DNA from: JBBRLG01 sp038231495
GTDB lineage: Bacteria; Planctomycetota; Planctomycetia; Gemmatales; Gemmataceae
Assembly (NCBI GenBank): GCA_038231495.1
Contig: JBBRLG010000033.1
Location: 1-24,545 of the forward strand
DNA: 24,545 nucleotides
Reading direction: 5' to 3'
Shown one piece after another: positions 15,670 to 24,545 of this stretch. Positions within the stretch are counted from its first letter, which is position 1, and each line of letters begins with the position of its first letter. Made by a program: the position numbers and the translations under genes. Below the pieces are notes generated by a model, which saw nothing but the letters and a program-made list of their open reading frames with translations, was not told the DNA's origin and ran no database searches.

Positions 15670-16239
15670 ATGAGGGAAGTCACCCGCATCCTGTCGGCCA
15701 TCGAGCACGGGGATCCGCACGCCGCCGAGCAACTGCTGCCGCTGGTGTACCAGGAGTTGCGTGCGCTCGCCGCCCAACGACTGGCCCAGGAGAAACCCGG
15801 GCAGACGCTCCAGGCCACCGCTCTGGTACACGAAGCCTATCTGCGCCTGATGGACGGGGACCAGGCACCGCACTGGAACAGCCGCGGCCACTTCTTCGCC
15901 GCGGCCGCCGAGGCCATGCGCCGCATCCTGGTCGACAACGCCCGCCGCAAGAAAACCGAGAAGCACGGCGGCAAGCGCAAACGCATTGACTTCTCCCAGG
16001 CCGAGCCGATTACTCAGGCCGAACCTGACGCCGTCCTGGACCTCGACGAGGCGTTGACGATTCTGGCCGGCGAGGATCCCGAAGCAGCGGAGGTAGCCAA
16101 ACTCAGGATCTTCGCGGGGCTTTCCGTCGAGGAAGCGGCGCAAGCCCTGTCCACATCCCGCGCCAACGCCTACCGGCAGTGGGCCTATGCTCGGGCGTGG
16201 TTGCATGCCCGGCTAGACGACGAGGCGAATCCTTCCTGA
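15670..16239 (+). CDS. ECF-type RNA polymerase sigma factor (planctomycete STPK-linked type)
   Basis: A 189-aa protein. The N-terminal sigma-2 region (VTRILSAIEHGDPHAAEQLL, then VYQELRALAAQRLAQ and TALVHEAYLRLM) and the C-terminal sigma-4 helix-turn-helix (KLRIFAGLSVEEAAQAL followed by SRANAYRQWAYARAWLHARL) match the ECF group that TIGR02999 describes. The linker WNSRGHFFAAAAEAMRRILV is characteristic of this group. Such factors are very abundant in Gemmata-type planctomycetes and are often encoded just before a Ser/Thr kinase, as here (74-bp gap); phosphorylation by the kinase is a plausible but unproven control. ATG 15670 is chosen because the family starts at MxEVTRIL; the frame is open further upstream into the repeat, but that part has no family similarity. 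GTG 15661 is an alternative. Confidence 0.88.
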   Translation: MREVTRILSAIEHGDPHAAEQLLPLVYQELRALAAQRLAQEKPGQTLQATALVHEAYLRLMDGDQAPHWNSRGHFFAAAAEAMRRILVDNARRKKTEKHGGKRKRIDFSQAEPITQAEPDAVLDLDEALTILAGEDPEAAEVAKLRIFAGLSVEEAAQALSTSRANAYRQWAYARAWLHARLDDEANPS

Positions 16240-16313
16240 ATCTTGGATTGTCCTGAGACATTTTCAGCGCCATTCTCGCACGTATCTGTGAGAAACCTCG
16301 AGAGGCTTACACC

Positions 16314-19300
16314 ATGAATGCTGATCCGAACCAAGCGAAAGCGATCTTTTTGGAGGCCGTGGAGAAGCACCACCCCGACCAGTGGCCTGCTTTTCTCGAC
16401 CAGGCCTGCGCCGGCGAACCGGATCTGCGCCGCCGCGTGGAGGTGCTTCTTGACGCCCATCGTGAAGCTGGCACCGTTCCGCCCGAAGGCCCCGTCGCCA
16501 CCATCGACGAGCCTGCCGTCAGCAAGCGTCCCGGCCGCGGTCATCGGCCCGTACAAGCTGTTGCAGCAGATCGGCGAGGGCGGCATGGGCACGGTCTACA
16601 TGGCCGAGCAGACCCAGCCCGTCCAGCGCAAGGTCGCCCTGAAGCTCATCAAGCCGGGCATGGACAGCCGCCAGGTCATCGCGCGCTTCGAGGCCGAGCG
16701 GCAAGCGCTGGCCCTCATGGACCACCCGAACATCGCCAAGGTGCTCGACGCCGGCACCACCTCTGGCGAGTCCGGTTGCGTAAGCGCCGGGAGACCGTAC
16801 TTCGTCATGGAACTGGTCAAGGGCGTGCCGATCACGAAATACTGCGACGCGCACCACCTGACGCCCCGGCAGCGGCTGGAGCTGTTCGTGCCGGTCTGCC
16901 AGGCCGTCCAGCACGCCCATCAAAAAGGCATTATCCACCGCGACATCAAGCCGTCCAACGTGATGGTCTGCCTGTACGACGGCAAGCCGGTGCCCAAGGT
17001 GATCGACTTCGGGGTCGCCAAGGCGACCGGTCACAAGCTAACCGAAAAGACGCTGTTTACCGAGGTGGGTTCGGTCGTCGGCACGCTGGAGTACATGAGT
17101 CCCGAGCAGGCGGAGCTGAACCAGCTCGACATCGATACGCGCAGCGACATCTACTCGCTGGGCGTGCTGTTGTACGAATTGCTGACCGGGACGACGCCGC
17201 TGGAACGCAAGCGTTTCAAGGCGGCGGCGTTCCTGGAAGTGCTGCGGCTCATCCGCGAGGAGGAATCGCCCAAGCCCAGCACCCGTCTGAGCACGACCGA
17301 GGGGCTTCCCACCATCGCGGCCAACCGGGGCCTGGAGCCGAAGAAGCTGAGCGGGCTGGTCCGCGGCGAGCTGGACTGGATCGTGATGAAGGCCTTGGAG
17401 AAGGACCGCAACCGCCGCTACGAGACGGCCAACGGCTTCGCCGCCGACGTGCAGCGCTACCTGGCGGACGAGGCGGTCTCGGCGGGCCCGCCGTCGGTCG
17501 GGTATCGTGTGCGAAAATTCGTAAAGCGCAACCGCGTGGCCGTGCTGACGGGAGCGGTGATTTCGGTTTCAATTGCGACGGGAACTGCGGTGGCCGGGTG
17601 GCAGGCGGTGGTGGCGACGCGAGCCAAGTCGTCGGCCCTCACGGCACTGGGCGAAAAAGAGCGGGCCCTGACCAAGGAGTCCGAACAGCGGGAACGAGCC
17701 GAGCAACAAACCAAACTTGCCGAAACGGCGCGCTTGAAGGCCATCGCCTCGGAAGCGGATACCCGCGCCTTCAGCGAGTTCCTCGTCGAGGACGTATTAT
17801 CCGTGGCCCGGCCGAAGGGGGATCGCGGTGGGTTGGGTATTAACGTAACCGTCAAGGCGGCACTCGATGTCGCCGAAGCCAATATCGAACGACGCTTTCA
17901 GAACCGCCCTCGGGCCGAAGCCATTGCCCGGCACGACCTCGGCGTCACCTACCGGTTGATCGGCGAGCTGGACAAAAGCGAAGAGCAGTTTCTCCGTGCT
18001 TACCAATTGCGCGCGAAGACTCTAGGGTCCGACGACGAAGAAACACTGAATACCGCCAATAGCCTGGCGGTGCTGTATAACGCGCGCGGCAAGTATGCCG
18101 AGGCCGAACCGATGTTCCTCCAGGTCCTGGACGGCTTCCGGCGCATCCTGGGCGATGAACATGAATTCACACTTGTATGCATGGCCAACCTGGGGACTCA
18201 GTACTTGCATCAACATCAGTACGCCAAAGCGGAGCCCCTGCTCGTCAAGGCCGTCGAAATCAGCCGGCGTGTCCTGGGAGAGGAAGATTCCGACACGCTT
18301 TCCTCCATGAACAACTTGGCCAACTTGTACCGGAAAACCGGACGCTTAGCAGAGGCCGAAAAGCTTATGCTTGCGGCTTACAACACGAGCCTCCGCGTGC
18401 AAGGCGAAGAACAACCGCTCACGCTGACCATCATGGGCAGTGTCGGATCGCTTTATCTTTCCCAGGGAAAGACCGACTTGGCGGAACCGCTTCTGTTCAA
18501 GGCCCTCGAAATGCGGCGCCGCGTCCTTGGCGAAGGCCATCCCGAAACGTTTCAGTCGATGAGCCAGGTTGCAATGCTGCACCAAAGACAGGGCCGATTC
18601 GCCGAAGCTGAAACCCTGTACCTCAAAGCGCTGGAGGGTCGCCGCCGCGTCCTGGGCGATAGCCACCCGGAGTTGGTCGATTCCATGAATGAACTCGCCG
18701 GACTGTATCACTCGCTCGGGGAATTTGCCAAGGCGGAACCCCTCTTGCTCCAGGCCTTGGAGGTCAGCCGTCGCGCTTACGGCGAGAACGGCCCCATCAC
18801 GGTCGATTTATTGAACAACCTGGCCGGGCTGTACATAGCCCAGGGAAATCTCGACAAGGCCGAACCGATTCTTATCAAGGCCCTGGATGGCCTTCGCCGG
18901 GTGCGCGGCGAAAATCACGTCCACACGATCGTCTCGATGGGCAACCTGGGGGCGCTCTACAGGAGAAAGCAAGACTATACCCGGGCCGAAGCGCAATTGC
19001 TCGCAACCCTCGAAATCAGCCGCCGCGTCTTGGGCGAGGACAACTCCGATACGCTGTCATTCGTCAACGAACTGAAAATGGTCTACGACGATCAAAACCA
19101 ATTCTCCAAGGCCGAGCCGTTATGTCGGGAGATGCTGGACAAGACCCGAAAGCACAGCGGCGAAACGTCCCAAGAGACTGCTGGGGACATGGCCGCCCTC
19201 GGGCTGAACTTGATAAAGCAGAAAAAATTTACCGATGCCGAACCGATCCTGCGCGAGTGCCTGAAGATCCGCGAACGGCATGCCGCGGATGATTGGCGGA

Positions 19301-19548
19301 CGTTCAGCACGAAAAGTGTGCTCGGCGGCAGTTTGCTCGGCCAGGGAAAATACGCCGATGCGGAACCGCTCCTTCTCTCCGGCTATGAAGGGTTAAAGAG
19401 CCGCGAAGCGCAGATTCCTCCGTCCGGCAAGAGTCGATTGGCGGAAGCGGTCGATCGCCTCGTGCAATTCTACGACTCGCGCGGCCAACCCGAAAAAGCC
19501 GCCGAGTGGCGGAAAAAACTCCCCACAAGCGGGGACAAAAAAGATTGA
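16314..19548 (+). CDS. Hanks-type Ser/Thr kinase with transmembrane helix and TPR sensor, carrying a one-base frameshift
   Basis: The joined product would be 1077 aa. Residues 1-74 (MNADPNQAKAIFLEAVEKHH... to KRPG) form the helical N-terminal region usual in planctomycete kinases. The kinase domain has GEGGMG (87-92), K110, HRDIKPSN (D210) and DFG (231-233), so all catalytic residues are present. A single membrane helix follows at about 408-430 (VAVLTGAVISVSIATGTAVA), then about eleven 42-residue TPRs of the kinesin-light-chain type (e.g. AKAEPLLLQALEVSRRAYGE), probably outside the cytoplasm. The N-terminal region and the kinase are in different frames: one extra C at about 16536 (cccggccgcggtc) breaks the frame. 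GAGAGG eight bases before ATG 16314 supports that start. An ATG at 16318 opens the kinase frame, but its first 70 residues look like out-of-frame translation. It may be a real mutation, a recoding site or a sequencing error. Confidence 0.85.
17925..19420 (+). repeat. Eleven or so 126-bp TPR-coding repeats
   Basis: The 3' half of the kinase gene repeats with a period of 42 codons. Each unit contains an A-E-P-L-L-x-K-A-L-type helix and ends with an R-R-V-L-G-E-x-H/N-P-x-T-L turn; such turns occur about eleven times (e.g. VLGEEDSDTL, VLGEGHPETF, VLGDSHPELV, VLGEDNSDTL). Such arrays bind peptides or proteins and can change copy number by recombination. Confidence 0.8.
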
Positions 19549-19862
19549 TTCAGCCATCCCGACAACTCCTCCGAATCGCGAGGAACGGTTTTTCCTCCCC
19601 GGCGCTTGCCTGGATGCCGCGGGGACCACTCTAAAATCCGCGAGCGGGTTTGAAAAGACCATAAGATGAAAATTCGATCTTGGCTCAAGAACTTCCGGTC
19701 TATCTCCCTTGATCGCGATGGGCGACGAACGGAATGCAAAATCTTCCACCCGAGGTGGGAATGGCTGGAGGAGCGGTCGCTGCAGACCGGTTCCGTTTTA
19801 TCGCCGTAGCCGCGGCCCTTTTGAGCGTCGTGCATCACACTCTGACTGAAAGGATCCGTCCC
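19549..19862. other. Gap between kinase gene and surface-protein gene
   Basis: The first part holds a weak hairpin (gaggaa at 19580-19585 and ttcctc at 19592-19597) that lacks a T-run typical of a terminator, and TAAAAT at 19632-19637 as a possible -10. The remainder is occupied by the 47-codon ORF at 19666-19809. An AAGGA about ten bases before ATG 19863 is the ribosome site of the surface protein. Confidence 0.45.
19666..19809 (+). pseudogene. 47-codon ORF resembling a severed LEALEDR-type N-terminus
   Basis: The ORF starts MKIRSWLKNFRSISLDRDGR and ends HPRWEWLEERSLQTGSVLSP before a TAG. Its start (MKxxSWLK) and its PRWEWLEERSL motif parallel the N-terminus of the surface protein that begins 54 bp downstream (MKSFSWLK...VEALEDRTVPA) and the general planctomycete motif PRLExLEDRxL. 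It is therefore probably the leftover leader of a second exported protein, lost by deletion or by replacement with the present gene, or less likely a free small peptide. There is only a weak purine-rich ribosome site, and nothing after the stop continues the similarity. Confidence 0.5.
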
Positions 19863-22800
19863 ATGAAGTCTTTCTCCTGGCTCAAATCTTTGAGCCGCCG
19901 CACCAACGGTCAGGCGCGCCGCCCGATCCGCCGCTCCACCCGGTTGGGGGTGGAAGCCCTCGAGGACCGAACCGTCCCGGCCCAGTTCTGGGTCACGTCG
20001 AACCTCGACGACGGCGGCGCGGGCACGCTCCGCGCCGCCATCGCCCAGGCTAACTCGTCCGTCGGTCTCGACGAGATCGTGTTCGCATCCGGCCTGTCAG
20101 GCTCGATCACCCTGACAGGCGGCCAGCTCACAATCACCGACAACCTGAACATTACCGGCCCGGGCGCGGTTCAACTGGCGGTGAGCGGCAACCACGTGAG
20201 CCGCATTTTCGAGATCGGATCTGGCGTAACCGCCGCAATTTCCGGGCTGAACATCCGGGACGGGGTGACCGGAGCCCACGGCGGCGGAATTTATAATGCC
20301 GGCACGCTGACGCTCAGCAACAGCTGGCTTACCAGCAATACCGCCAACACAGATTTCCCAGGCTACTCCGGGTTCTATCTCGGCTTCGGCGGCGGAATTT
20401 ACAATACGGGAGCCCTGACGGTTAGCGGCTGTAATATCAGCGGCAATTCCATCAACCGAACTCACAGTAATAACACGGGCGGGGCCGGCGGAGGCATTTA
20501 CAATTTAGGCACACTGACAGTCCGCAACAGCACCTTCGCCGGCAACTCAGGCGACCAAGTCGGCGGCGCCATCTGCACCTCGACCTACGACGGAGAAGTT
20601 TTGGTCAGTGACAGCACCTTCACCGTCAACTCGGCCGGTATTGGAGGCGGTATCGCCGTCAATTACACGAAAGTAATGACGATCAATGCAAGCACCTTCA
20701 CCCGCAACTCCGCCGGGCAAGACGGCGGCGGTATCTTCATCAGCAACTTTCCTAACACGACGCTAACCATCAAGAACAGCACCCTAGCCGTTAATAGTGC
20801 CGGCCACGACGGCGGCGGCCTGTACACCTCCGACTATGGCGGGGGCAATGTTGAAGTGCAGGAAGTTTCCCTGGCCGGCAACACCGCCGGCAACGACGGC
20901 GGCGGCATGTGGGGCAATGGCAGAATCAGCAACAGCACCCTGATCTACAACTCCGCCGGCAACGACGGCGGCGGCATGTGGGGCTATGGCAGAATCAGCA
21001 ACAGTACCCTAGTCAACAACTCCGCCGGACACGACGGCGGCGGCCTCTATTCGACCGGCGGCGTGCTCACGAACGTCACGATTACTGCGAATCGTTCCAA
21101 CACCTTGGCCTCCGGCGGCAGCGGTGGCGGCTTAGCGATAGGTCCATACAGTTACGGGTATCTCGTGTTGAACAACACGATCGTCGCCCGTAACTTCAAC
21201 GGCCCTACCCCCGGCACCACCGCCAGCGATATCGCAGGCACGTTAGACACCTTCAGCGCCTTCAACCTGATTGGTACGGGAGGCTCGGGCGGGTTACAAG
21301 ATCGCAGCGCGGACCCTGTCCGCAACAACCAAGTGGGCGTGGCCGCCCCCGGCCTCGGTGGACTGGGGAACTACGGCGGATCCACACAGACCATCCCCCT
21401 CTTGTCCGGCAGCCCGGCCATCGCGGGCGGAAGCAGGGCGTTGGCGGTGGCCGCCGCGCCGATCGGGGTCGATGACAACTCCTTAAGCCCCCTAACGACG
21501 GACCAGCGCGGCCCCGGTTTTGCACGACTATACAACAGCACGGTCGATATCGGTTCCTTCCAATCGCAACTCGCACCGCCTCGTACGACCCTCACGGTGA
21601 GTAATGCCAACGACAGCGGGCCGGGCTCGCTGCGGCAGTCTGTGCAGGCCAACAACCTGCTGGGCGGGGGCAACACGATCGCCTTTGCCCTCCCGGCGGG
21701 GACTACCATCACCCTGTCCGGCGGGGAACTCCTCGTGATCCAGGACGTGACCATCAGCGGCCCGGGCGCGGCTCAACTGGCGTTGAGCGGCAATAACGCG
21801 GGCCGCGTATTCGCGATGTACTTCGGCGGCTTGGCTGGCGGGCTTTACGCGGTCGGTAGCACCTCCTCGATTTCCGGCCTGACCATCAAGAACGGTGCCG
21901 CGGGGACCTCGCAATTTGGCGGGGGGAGTGTATACCTGCAGGCGGGCACGTTGACCGTCAACGACTGCGCCTTTTCCGGTAACTCCGCCTCCAACGGCGG
22001 TGCCATCTATTCCAGTGGCTCGCTGATTATCAACGGCAGCACCTTCACCGGCAACTCCGCCACTTATGGCGGTGCCATCTACAATGACAACACGTTGACG
22101 GTCTCGGGAAGCTCTTTCACCGGCAATTCCGCCGACGACGGCGGGGGTATCGCCGGATTTTTCGGCCAGGCGACGATCAGAAACAGCGCCTTCTCCTCCA
22201 ATAGATCCAGCTACGGTGGGGGTGGACTCTACTTCGGCACAAACAGCGGCGACCTCACGGTCAGCAACAGTATCTTTTCTGGCAATTTAACCGGTGGGGA
22301 TGGCGGGGGGGTCGCCTTCAGTGGCAATAGGCTCATGGTCGGCAACAGCACCTTCGCCGGCAATTCTTCCAACGGATTGGGCGGCGGCATCTATTACGGC
22401 GGAAGAAACTCCAACAGTACGCTGACCAACGTTACGATCGCGGGCAACAACGCTGGTGCAGGGGGTGGTATTTACATTCTTGGCACAAGATCAACCGTGC
22501 TGAGAAACACGATTGTCGCAAGGAATACGGCCGGCTCAGGCCCCGATGTTGAGGGGCGCATTCTGAGTCGAGGATACAACCTGATCGGCTATATCAGCGG
22601 CATTTTTAGAGTAGGGAGTGGCCTCACGGGCACCACCGACGATGGCGTTCTCTTTATCCTCCCCGGGGCTCTTGGCGACAAAGTGAGCATCGACGCCTCG
22701 AACCCGATCAATCCCGTGCTGGCCCCCCTCGGCGATTACGGCGGTTCCACGCGAACCATGCCGCCGCTGCTTGGCAGCCCGGCGCTCGACGCGGGCGGCA

Positions 22801-24191
22801 ACACCATGCCCGTGGGCATACCCGGTGCGTTCCCGACGTCCGACCAGCGCGGCTTCCAGCGGATCGTCAACGGCACCGTCGATATCGGAGCCGCCGAATA
22901 CCAAGGCAGCCAGGACCCCGCTTACGAAGGCGTCTCTGTTGCCGTGGAAAACGCGGCGCCCAACGGCGGCGATGGCAACGGCGATGGCATCTTGGACAGC
23001 CTGCAGGCCAACGTCACCTCCCTCCCGAACGCCGCGACCGGAAGCTATGTCACGCTGCAGTCTTTCGCCGGGACCAGCCTGGCGGCGGTACAGGCCGTGG
23101 CGAACCCGCCACCCGGCGTACTACCGGACAATGCCCAGACACCGGTGGGGCAGTTCGACTTCCAGGTCCACGGCCTTGCGTCGCGTGCCACCACGACGGT
23201 GACCCTCTACATGCCGGCCGGGGTCAAGGTCAACCAGTACTGGAAGTACGGTCTGGAACCCACTGACGACCCGAAGACTTTGCTGAATGAAATGACCACG
23301 CCCCACTGGTGGGAGTTTAAGTGGAACGGCGCGACAGGTGCCCAGTTCGTGAAGGACATCAACGGCTTTACGACGAAGATCGTTCTCACCTTCGTGGACG
23401 GTGGGCGCGGCGACGACGACCTTCTCGCCAACGGCATCATCGTGGATCCCGGCGTTCCCGTCCAGATGGACCCGGCCACGCTCCTTCCGAGCGGTCGGTT
23501 GATGATTGTCGGCACCGACGGGAACGACGACATCAAGGTGAACCCGGGCGGCGGGTCGGCGGAGATCAAGGTCAATGTCAATGGACAGCAGTGGACGTTC
23601 GTCGGTGTGACGGAAATCGTGATTTACGGCCTGGCCGGGAATGACGACATACAAGTGGCCGGCGGCATCAGCTTGTCGGCGTGGCTCTACGGCGGCGACG
23701 GCAACGACCGGCTCAAAGGCGGCGGCGGCAACAACGTCATCCTGGGCGGGGACGGCGACGATTTGCTCGTCGGCGGCAACGACCGCGACATCCTGATCGG
23801 CGGTATCGGGGCGGACCGGATCGTCGGCAACGCGGCCGACGATATCCTCATCGCCGGCGCGACGGCGTTCGATGGGAATGAGAACGCTCTCTACGCCATC
23901 CTGGCCGAGTGGACCTCGGGCCGCAGCTACGCTATCCGCGTGGCGAATCTCAGCGGCACCGGCTCCGGTCCTGAATTTGAAGACCGTCTGAACGGAAACA
24001 ACTACTTGCGTGTGACCGATCAGGCGGCAACGACCACGGTCTTCGACGACGGCGACGAAGATGTCTTGACCGGCAGTGCCGGCCAGGACTGGTTCTTCGC
24101 CAACCTCGTGGGGACCGGAGTCAAGGACCGGATCACCGATCTCAGCGCCTCTGAGTTTGCCAACGACCTGAAGTTCATCTACGGGCCTTGA
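19863..24191 (+). CDS. Giant exported beta-helix surface protein with choice-of-anchor-like and RTX-like domains
   Basis: A 1442-aa protein. The basic N-terminus lacks a classic hydrophobic signal but has the planctomycete motif VEALEDRTVPA at 30-40. Two right-handed beta-helix halves start at about 42 (VTSNLDDGGAGTLRAAIAQA) and 575 (VSNANDSGPGSLRQSVQANN), each with an ITGPGA/ISGPGA strand, many polymorphic-outer-membrane-like GGGIYN and NSAGxDGGG turns, and a terminal NTIVARN...NLIG...YGGSTxTxP...GSPA block (about 435-522 and 879-979) as in choice-of-anchor-Q proteins. Residues of about 1036-1198 (GNGDGILDSLQANVTSLPN onward) resemble a choice-of-anchor-U domain. Residues 1255-1332 carry RTX-like calcium repeats (YGGDGNDRL, LGGDGDDLLVGG). 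The role is probably adhesion or an outer structural layer. ATG 19863 has AAGGA upstream. Confidence 0.85.
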   Translation: MKSFSWLKSLSRRTNGQARRPIRRSTRLGVEALEDRTVPAQFWVTSNLDDGGAGTLRAAIAQANSSVGLDEIVFASGLSGSITLTGGQLTITDNLNITGPGAVQLAVSGNHVSRIFEIGSGVTAAISGLNIRDGVTGAHGGGIYNAGTLTLSNSWLTSNTANTDFPGYSGFYLGFGGGIYNTGALTVSGCNISGNSINRTHSNNTGGAGGGIYNLGTLTVRNSTFAGNSGDQVGGAICTSTYDGEVLVSDSTFTVNSAGIGGGIAVNYTKVMTINASTFTRNSAGQDGGGIFISNFPNTTLTIKNSTLAVNSAGHDGGGLYTSDYGGGNVEVQEVSLAGNTAGNDGGGMWGNGRISNSTLIYNSAGNDGGGMWGYGRISNSTLVNNSAGHDGGGLYSTGGVLTNVTITANRSNTLASGGSGGGLAIGPYSYGYLVLNNTIVARNFNGPTPGTTASDIAGTLDTFSAFNLIGTGGSGGLQDRSADPVRNNQVGVAAPGLGGLGNYGGSTQTIPLLSGSPAIAGGSRALAVAAAPIGVDDNSLSPLTTDQRGPGFARLYNSTVDIGSFQSQLAPPRTTLTVSNANDSGPGSLRQSVQANNLLGGGNTIAFALPAGTTITLSGGELLVIQDVTISGPGAAQLALSGNNAGRVFAMYFGGLAGGLYAVGSTSSISGLTIKNGAAGTSQFGGGSVYLQAGTLTVNDCAFSGNSASNGGAIYSSGSLIINGSTFTGNSATYGGAIYNDNTLTVSGSSFTGNSADDGGGIAGFFGQATIRNSAFSSNRSSYGGGGLYFGTNSGDLTVSNSIFSGNLTGGDGGGVAFSGNRLMVGNSTFAGNSSNGLGGGIYYGGRNSNSTLTNVTIAGNNAGAGGGIYILGTRSTVLRNTIVARNTAGSGPDVEGRILSRGYNLIGYISGIFRVGSGLTGTTDDGVLFILPGALGDKVSIDASNPINPVLAPLGDYGGSTRTMPPLLGSPALDAGGNTMPVGIPGAFPTSDQRGFQRIVNGTVDIGAAEYQGSQDPAYEGVSVAVENAAPNGGDGNGDGILDSLQANVTSLPNAATGSYVTLQSFAGTSLAAVQAVANPPPGVLPDNAQTPVGQFDFQVHGLASRATTTVTLYMPAGVKVNQYWKYGLEPTDDPKTLLNEMTTPHWWEFKWNGATGAQFVKDINGFTTKIVLTFVDGGRGDDDLLANGIIVDPGVPVQMDPATLLPSGRLMIVGTDGNDDIKVNPGGGSAEIKVNVNGQQWTFVGVTEIVIYGLAGNDDIQVAGGISLSAWLYGGDGNDRLKGGGGNNVILGGDGDDLLVGGNDRDILIGGIGADRIVGNAADDILIAGATAFDGNENALYAILAEWTSGRSYAIRVANLSGTGSGPEFEDRLNGNNYLRVTDQAATTTVFDDGDEDVLTGSAGQDWFFANLVGTGVKDRITDLSASEFANDLKFIYGP
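20889..21026 (+). repeat. Two tandem 69-bp units inside the surface-protein gene
   Basis: Units at 20889-20957 and 20958-21026 differ at only 5 of 69 positions and encode GNDGGGMWGNGRISNSTLIY and GNDGGGMWGYGRISNSTLVN, each followed by NSA or a close match. A third, more diverged unit follows from 21027. This is one 23-residue beta-helix coil that was duplicated recently compared with its neighbours. Confidence 0.85.
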
Positions 24192-24518
24192 TGGGCAGTG
24201 CGGAAGTGGGAAGGCAGCGGTTATTGTCAGTGCGAAGGCGGCGAGAAGTGCCCGGTGTTTTGGGCCTCTCGCACTGGCGATAGCTGCCGCATCCAAGTTG
24301 TGTTCGACGAGTCACCGATGATGGAGTTGAATTTGCTCGCGGAGCCAAACCGAGGCTCCGATCCAAAAGAGGCAAAAGAAGAGGCAAAAGGGGTCAGGTT
24401 AAAGACTGCACTTTCCGGAAAAATATTGCAGAAGGGTGGCGTGAAGTTCGGGTAGCGAAGAGCCGGAGCCCCCTGCCAAGATGTTGTTGCGAAACGACAT
24501 CCGCAAGGAGATCCGGCG
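24192..24518. other. Intergenic region after the surface protein
   Basis: It contains an 8-bp inverted repeat (cagtgcga 24228-24235, tcgcactg 24269-24276) enclosing a gccc/gggc stem, which could be a terminator-like fold for the surface-protein transcript although no T-run follows. It also has the gaggcaaaag tandem repeat at 24369-24390. An 85-codon open frame covers 24198-24455 but has no recognisable content and I do not call it a gene. Confidence 0.45.
24369..24393 (+). repeat. Two gaggcaaaag units followed by GGGGTC
   Basis: Units at 24369-24378 and 24381-24390 repeat with a 12-bp period and run into GGGGTCAGGTTAAAG. The same layout in reverse orientation is seen at 15486-15524. This may be the border of a small REP-associated or transposon-like repeat, but no transposase lies inside the window. 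Confidence 0.4.
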
Positions 24519-24545
24519 ATGCCATTATGGACGATCCCCACCCCC
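24519..24545 (+). CDS. Start of an unidentified gene, cut by the window end
   Basis: AAGGAG at 24505-24510 lies eight bases before ATG 24519, the best Shine-Dalgarno spacing in this part of the window. The nine visible codons read MPLWTIPTP. That is too little to suggest a function. Confidence 0.4.

Noticed and set aside
17925..19420. CRISPR-like periodicity
   Set aside because: The 126-bp period is coding TPR sequence, degenerate at the DNA level and without spacers.

Overview
The window looks like part of a chromosome from a planctomycete of the Gemmata group. The support is high G+C throughout, a giant exported repeat protein carrying the VEALEDRTVPA-type N-terminal motif common in planctomycete surface proteins, an ECF sigma factor directly followed by a Hanks-type Ser/Thr kinase with kinesin-light-chain-like TPRs, and a double-length UvrA. 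This placement is inferred from protein character; no rRNA marker is present.

Layout. Positions 1-116 are poly-T/poly-C low complexity, probably a bad contig edge, and they cut off the N-terminus of an inositol-monophosphatase-like gene (minus, TTG start at 221). That gene overlaps the stop of a secreted beta-propeller/di-haem cytochrome (2143-218, minus). A divergent gap leads to mutS2 (2337-4316, plus), which stops before the usual Smr nuclease domain. Next, all on the minus strand when read in transcription order, come a fused tandem uvrA (14413-7412), a NikK-like DUF4198 metal-uptake protein (7329-6532), a CbiM/NikM-NikL fusion permease (6508-5039), a 144-bp double-hairpin inverted-repeat element (4859-5002), and a small exported zinc-ribbon membrane protein (4837-4349). 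Upstream of uvrA lies a translationally coupled pair, a 119-aa uncharacterised protein and a C-terminally short HNH nuclease (15104-14533, minus).

From about 15.5 kb everything runs on the plus strand: the ECF sigma factor (15670-16239), the Ser/Thr kinase-TPR gene (16314-19548, with a one-base frameshift near 16536), a 47-codon ORF that looks like the severed N-terminus of a LEALEDR-type exported protein (19666-19809), and a 1442-aa surface protein built from two beta-helix halves, a choice-of-anchor-like domain and RTX-like GGDGND repeats (19863-24191). The last 350 bp hold an inverted repeat, a short tandem repeat and the first nine codons of another gene.

How they fit together. MutS2 and UvrA act in DNA transactions (recombination or ribosome surveillance, and nucleotide excision repair). 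NikK plus NikML are the substrate-capture and membrane parts of a nickel/cobalt ECF-type importer whose energising CbiQ/CbiO parts are not here. The sigma-kinase pair is a typical planctomycete signalling module. The most unusual item is the UvrA polypeptide: two complete UvrA copies with four intact ATPase sites, one degenerate zinc site, and a roughly 360-residue C-terminal extension that is itself an internal duplication and that I cannot assign to a named family.
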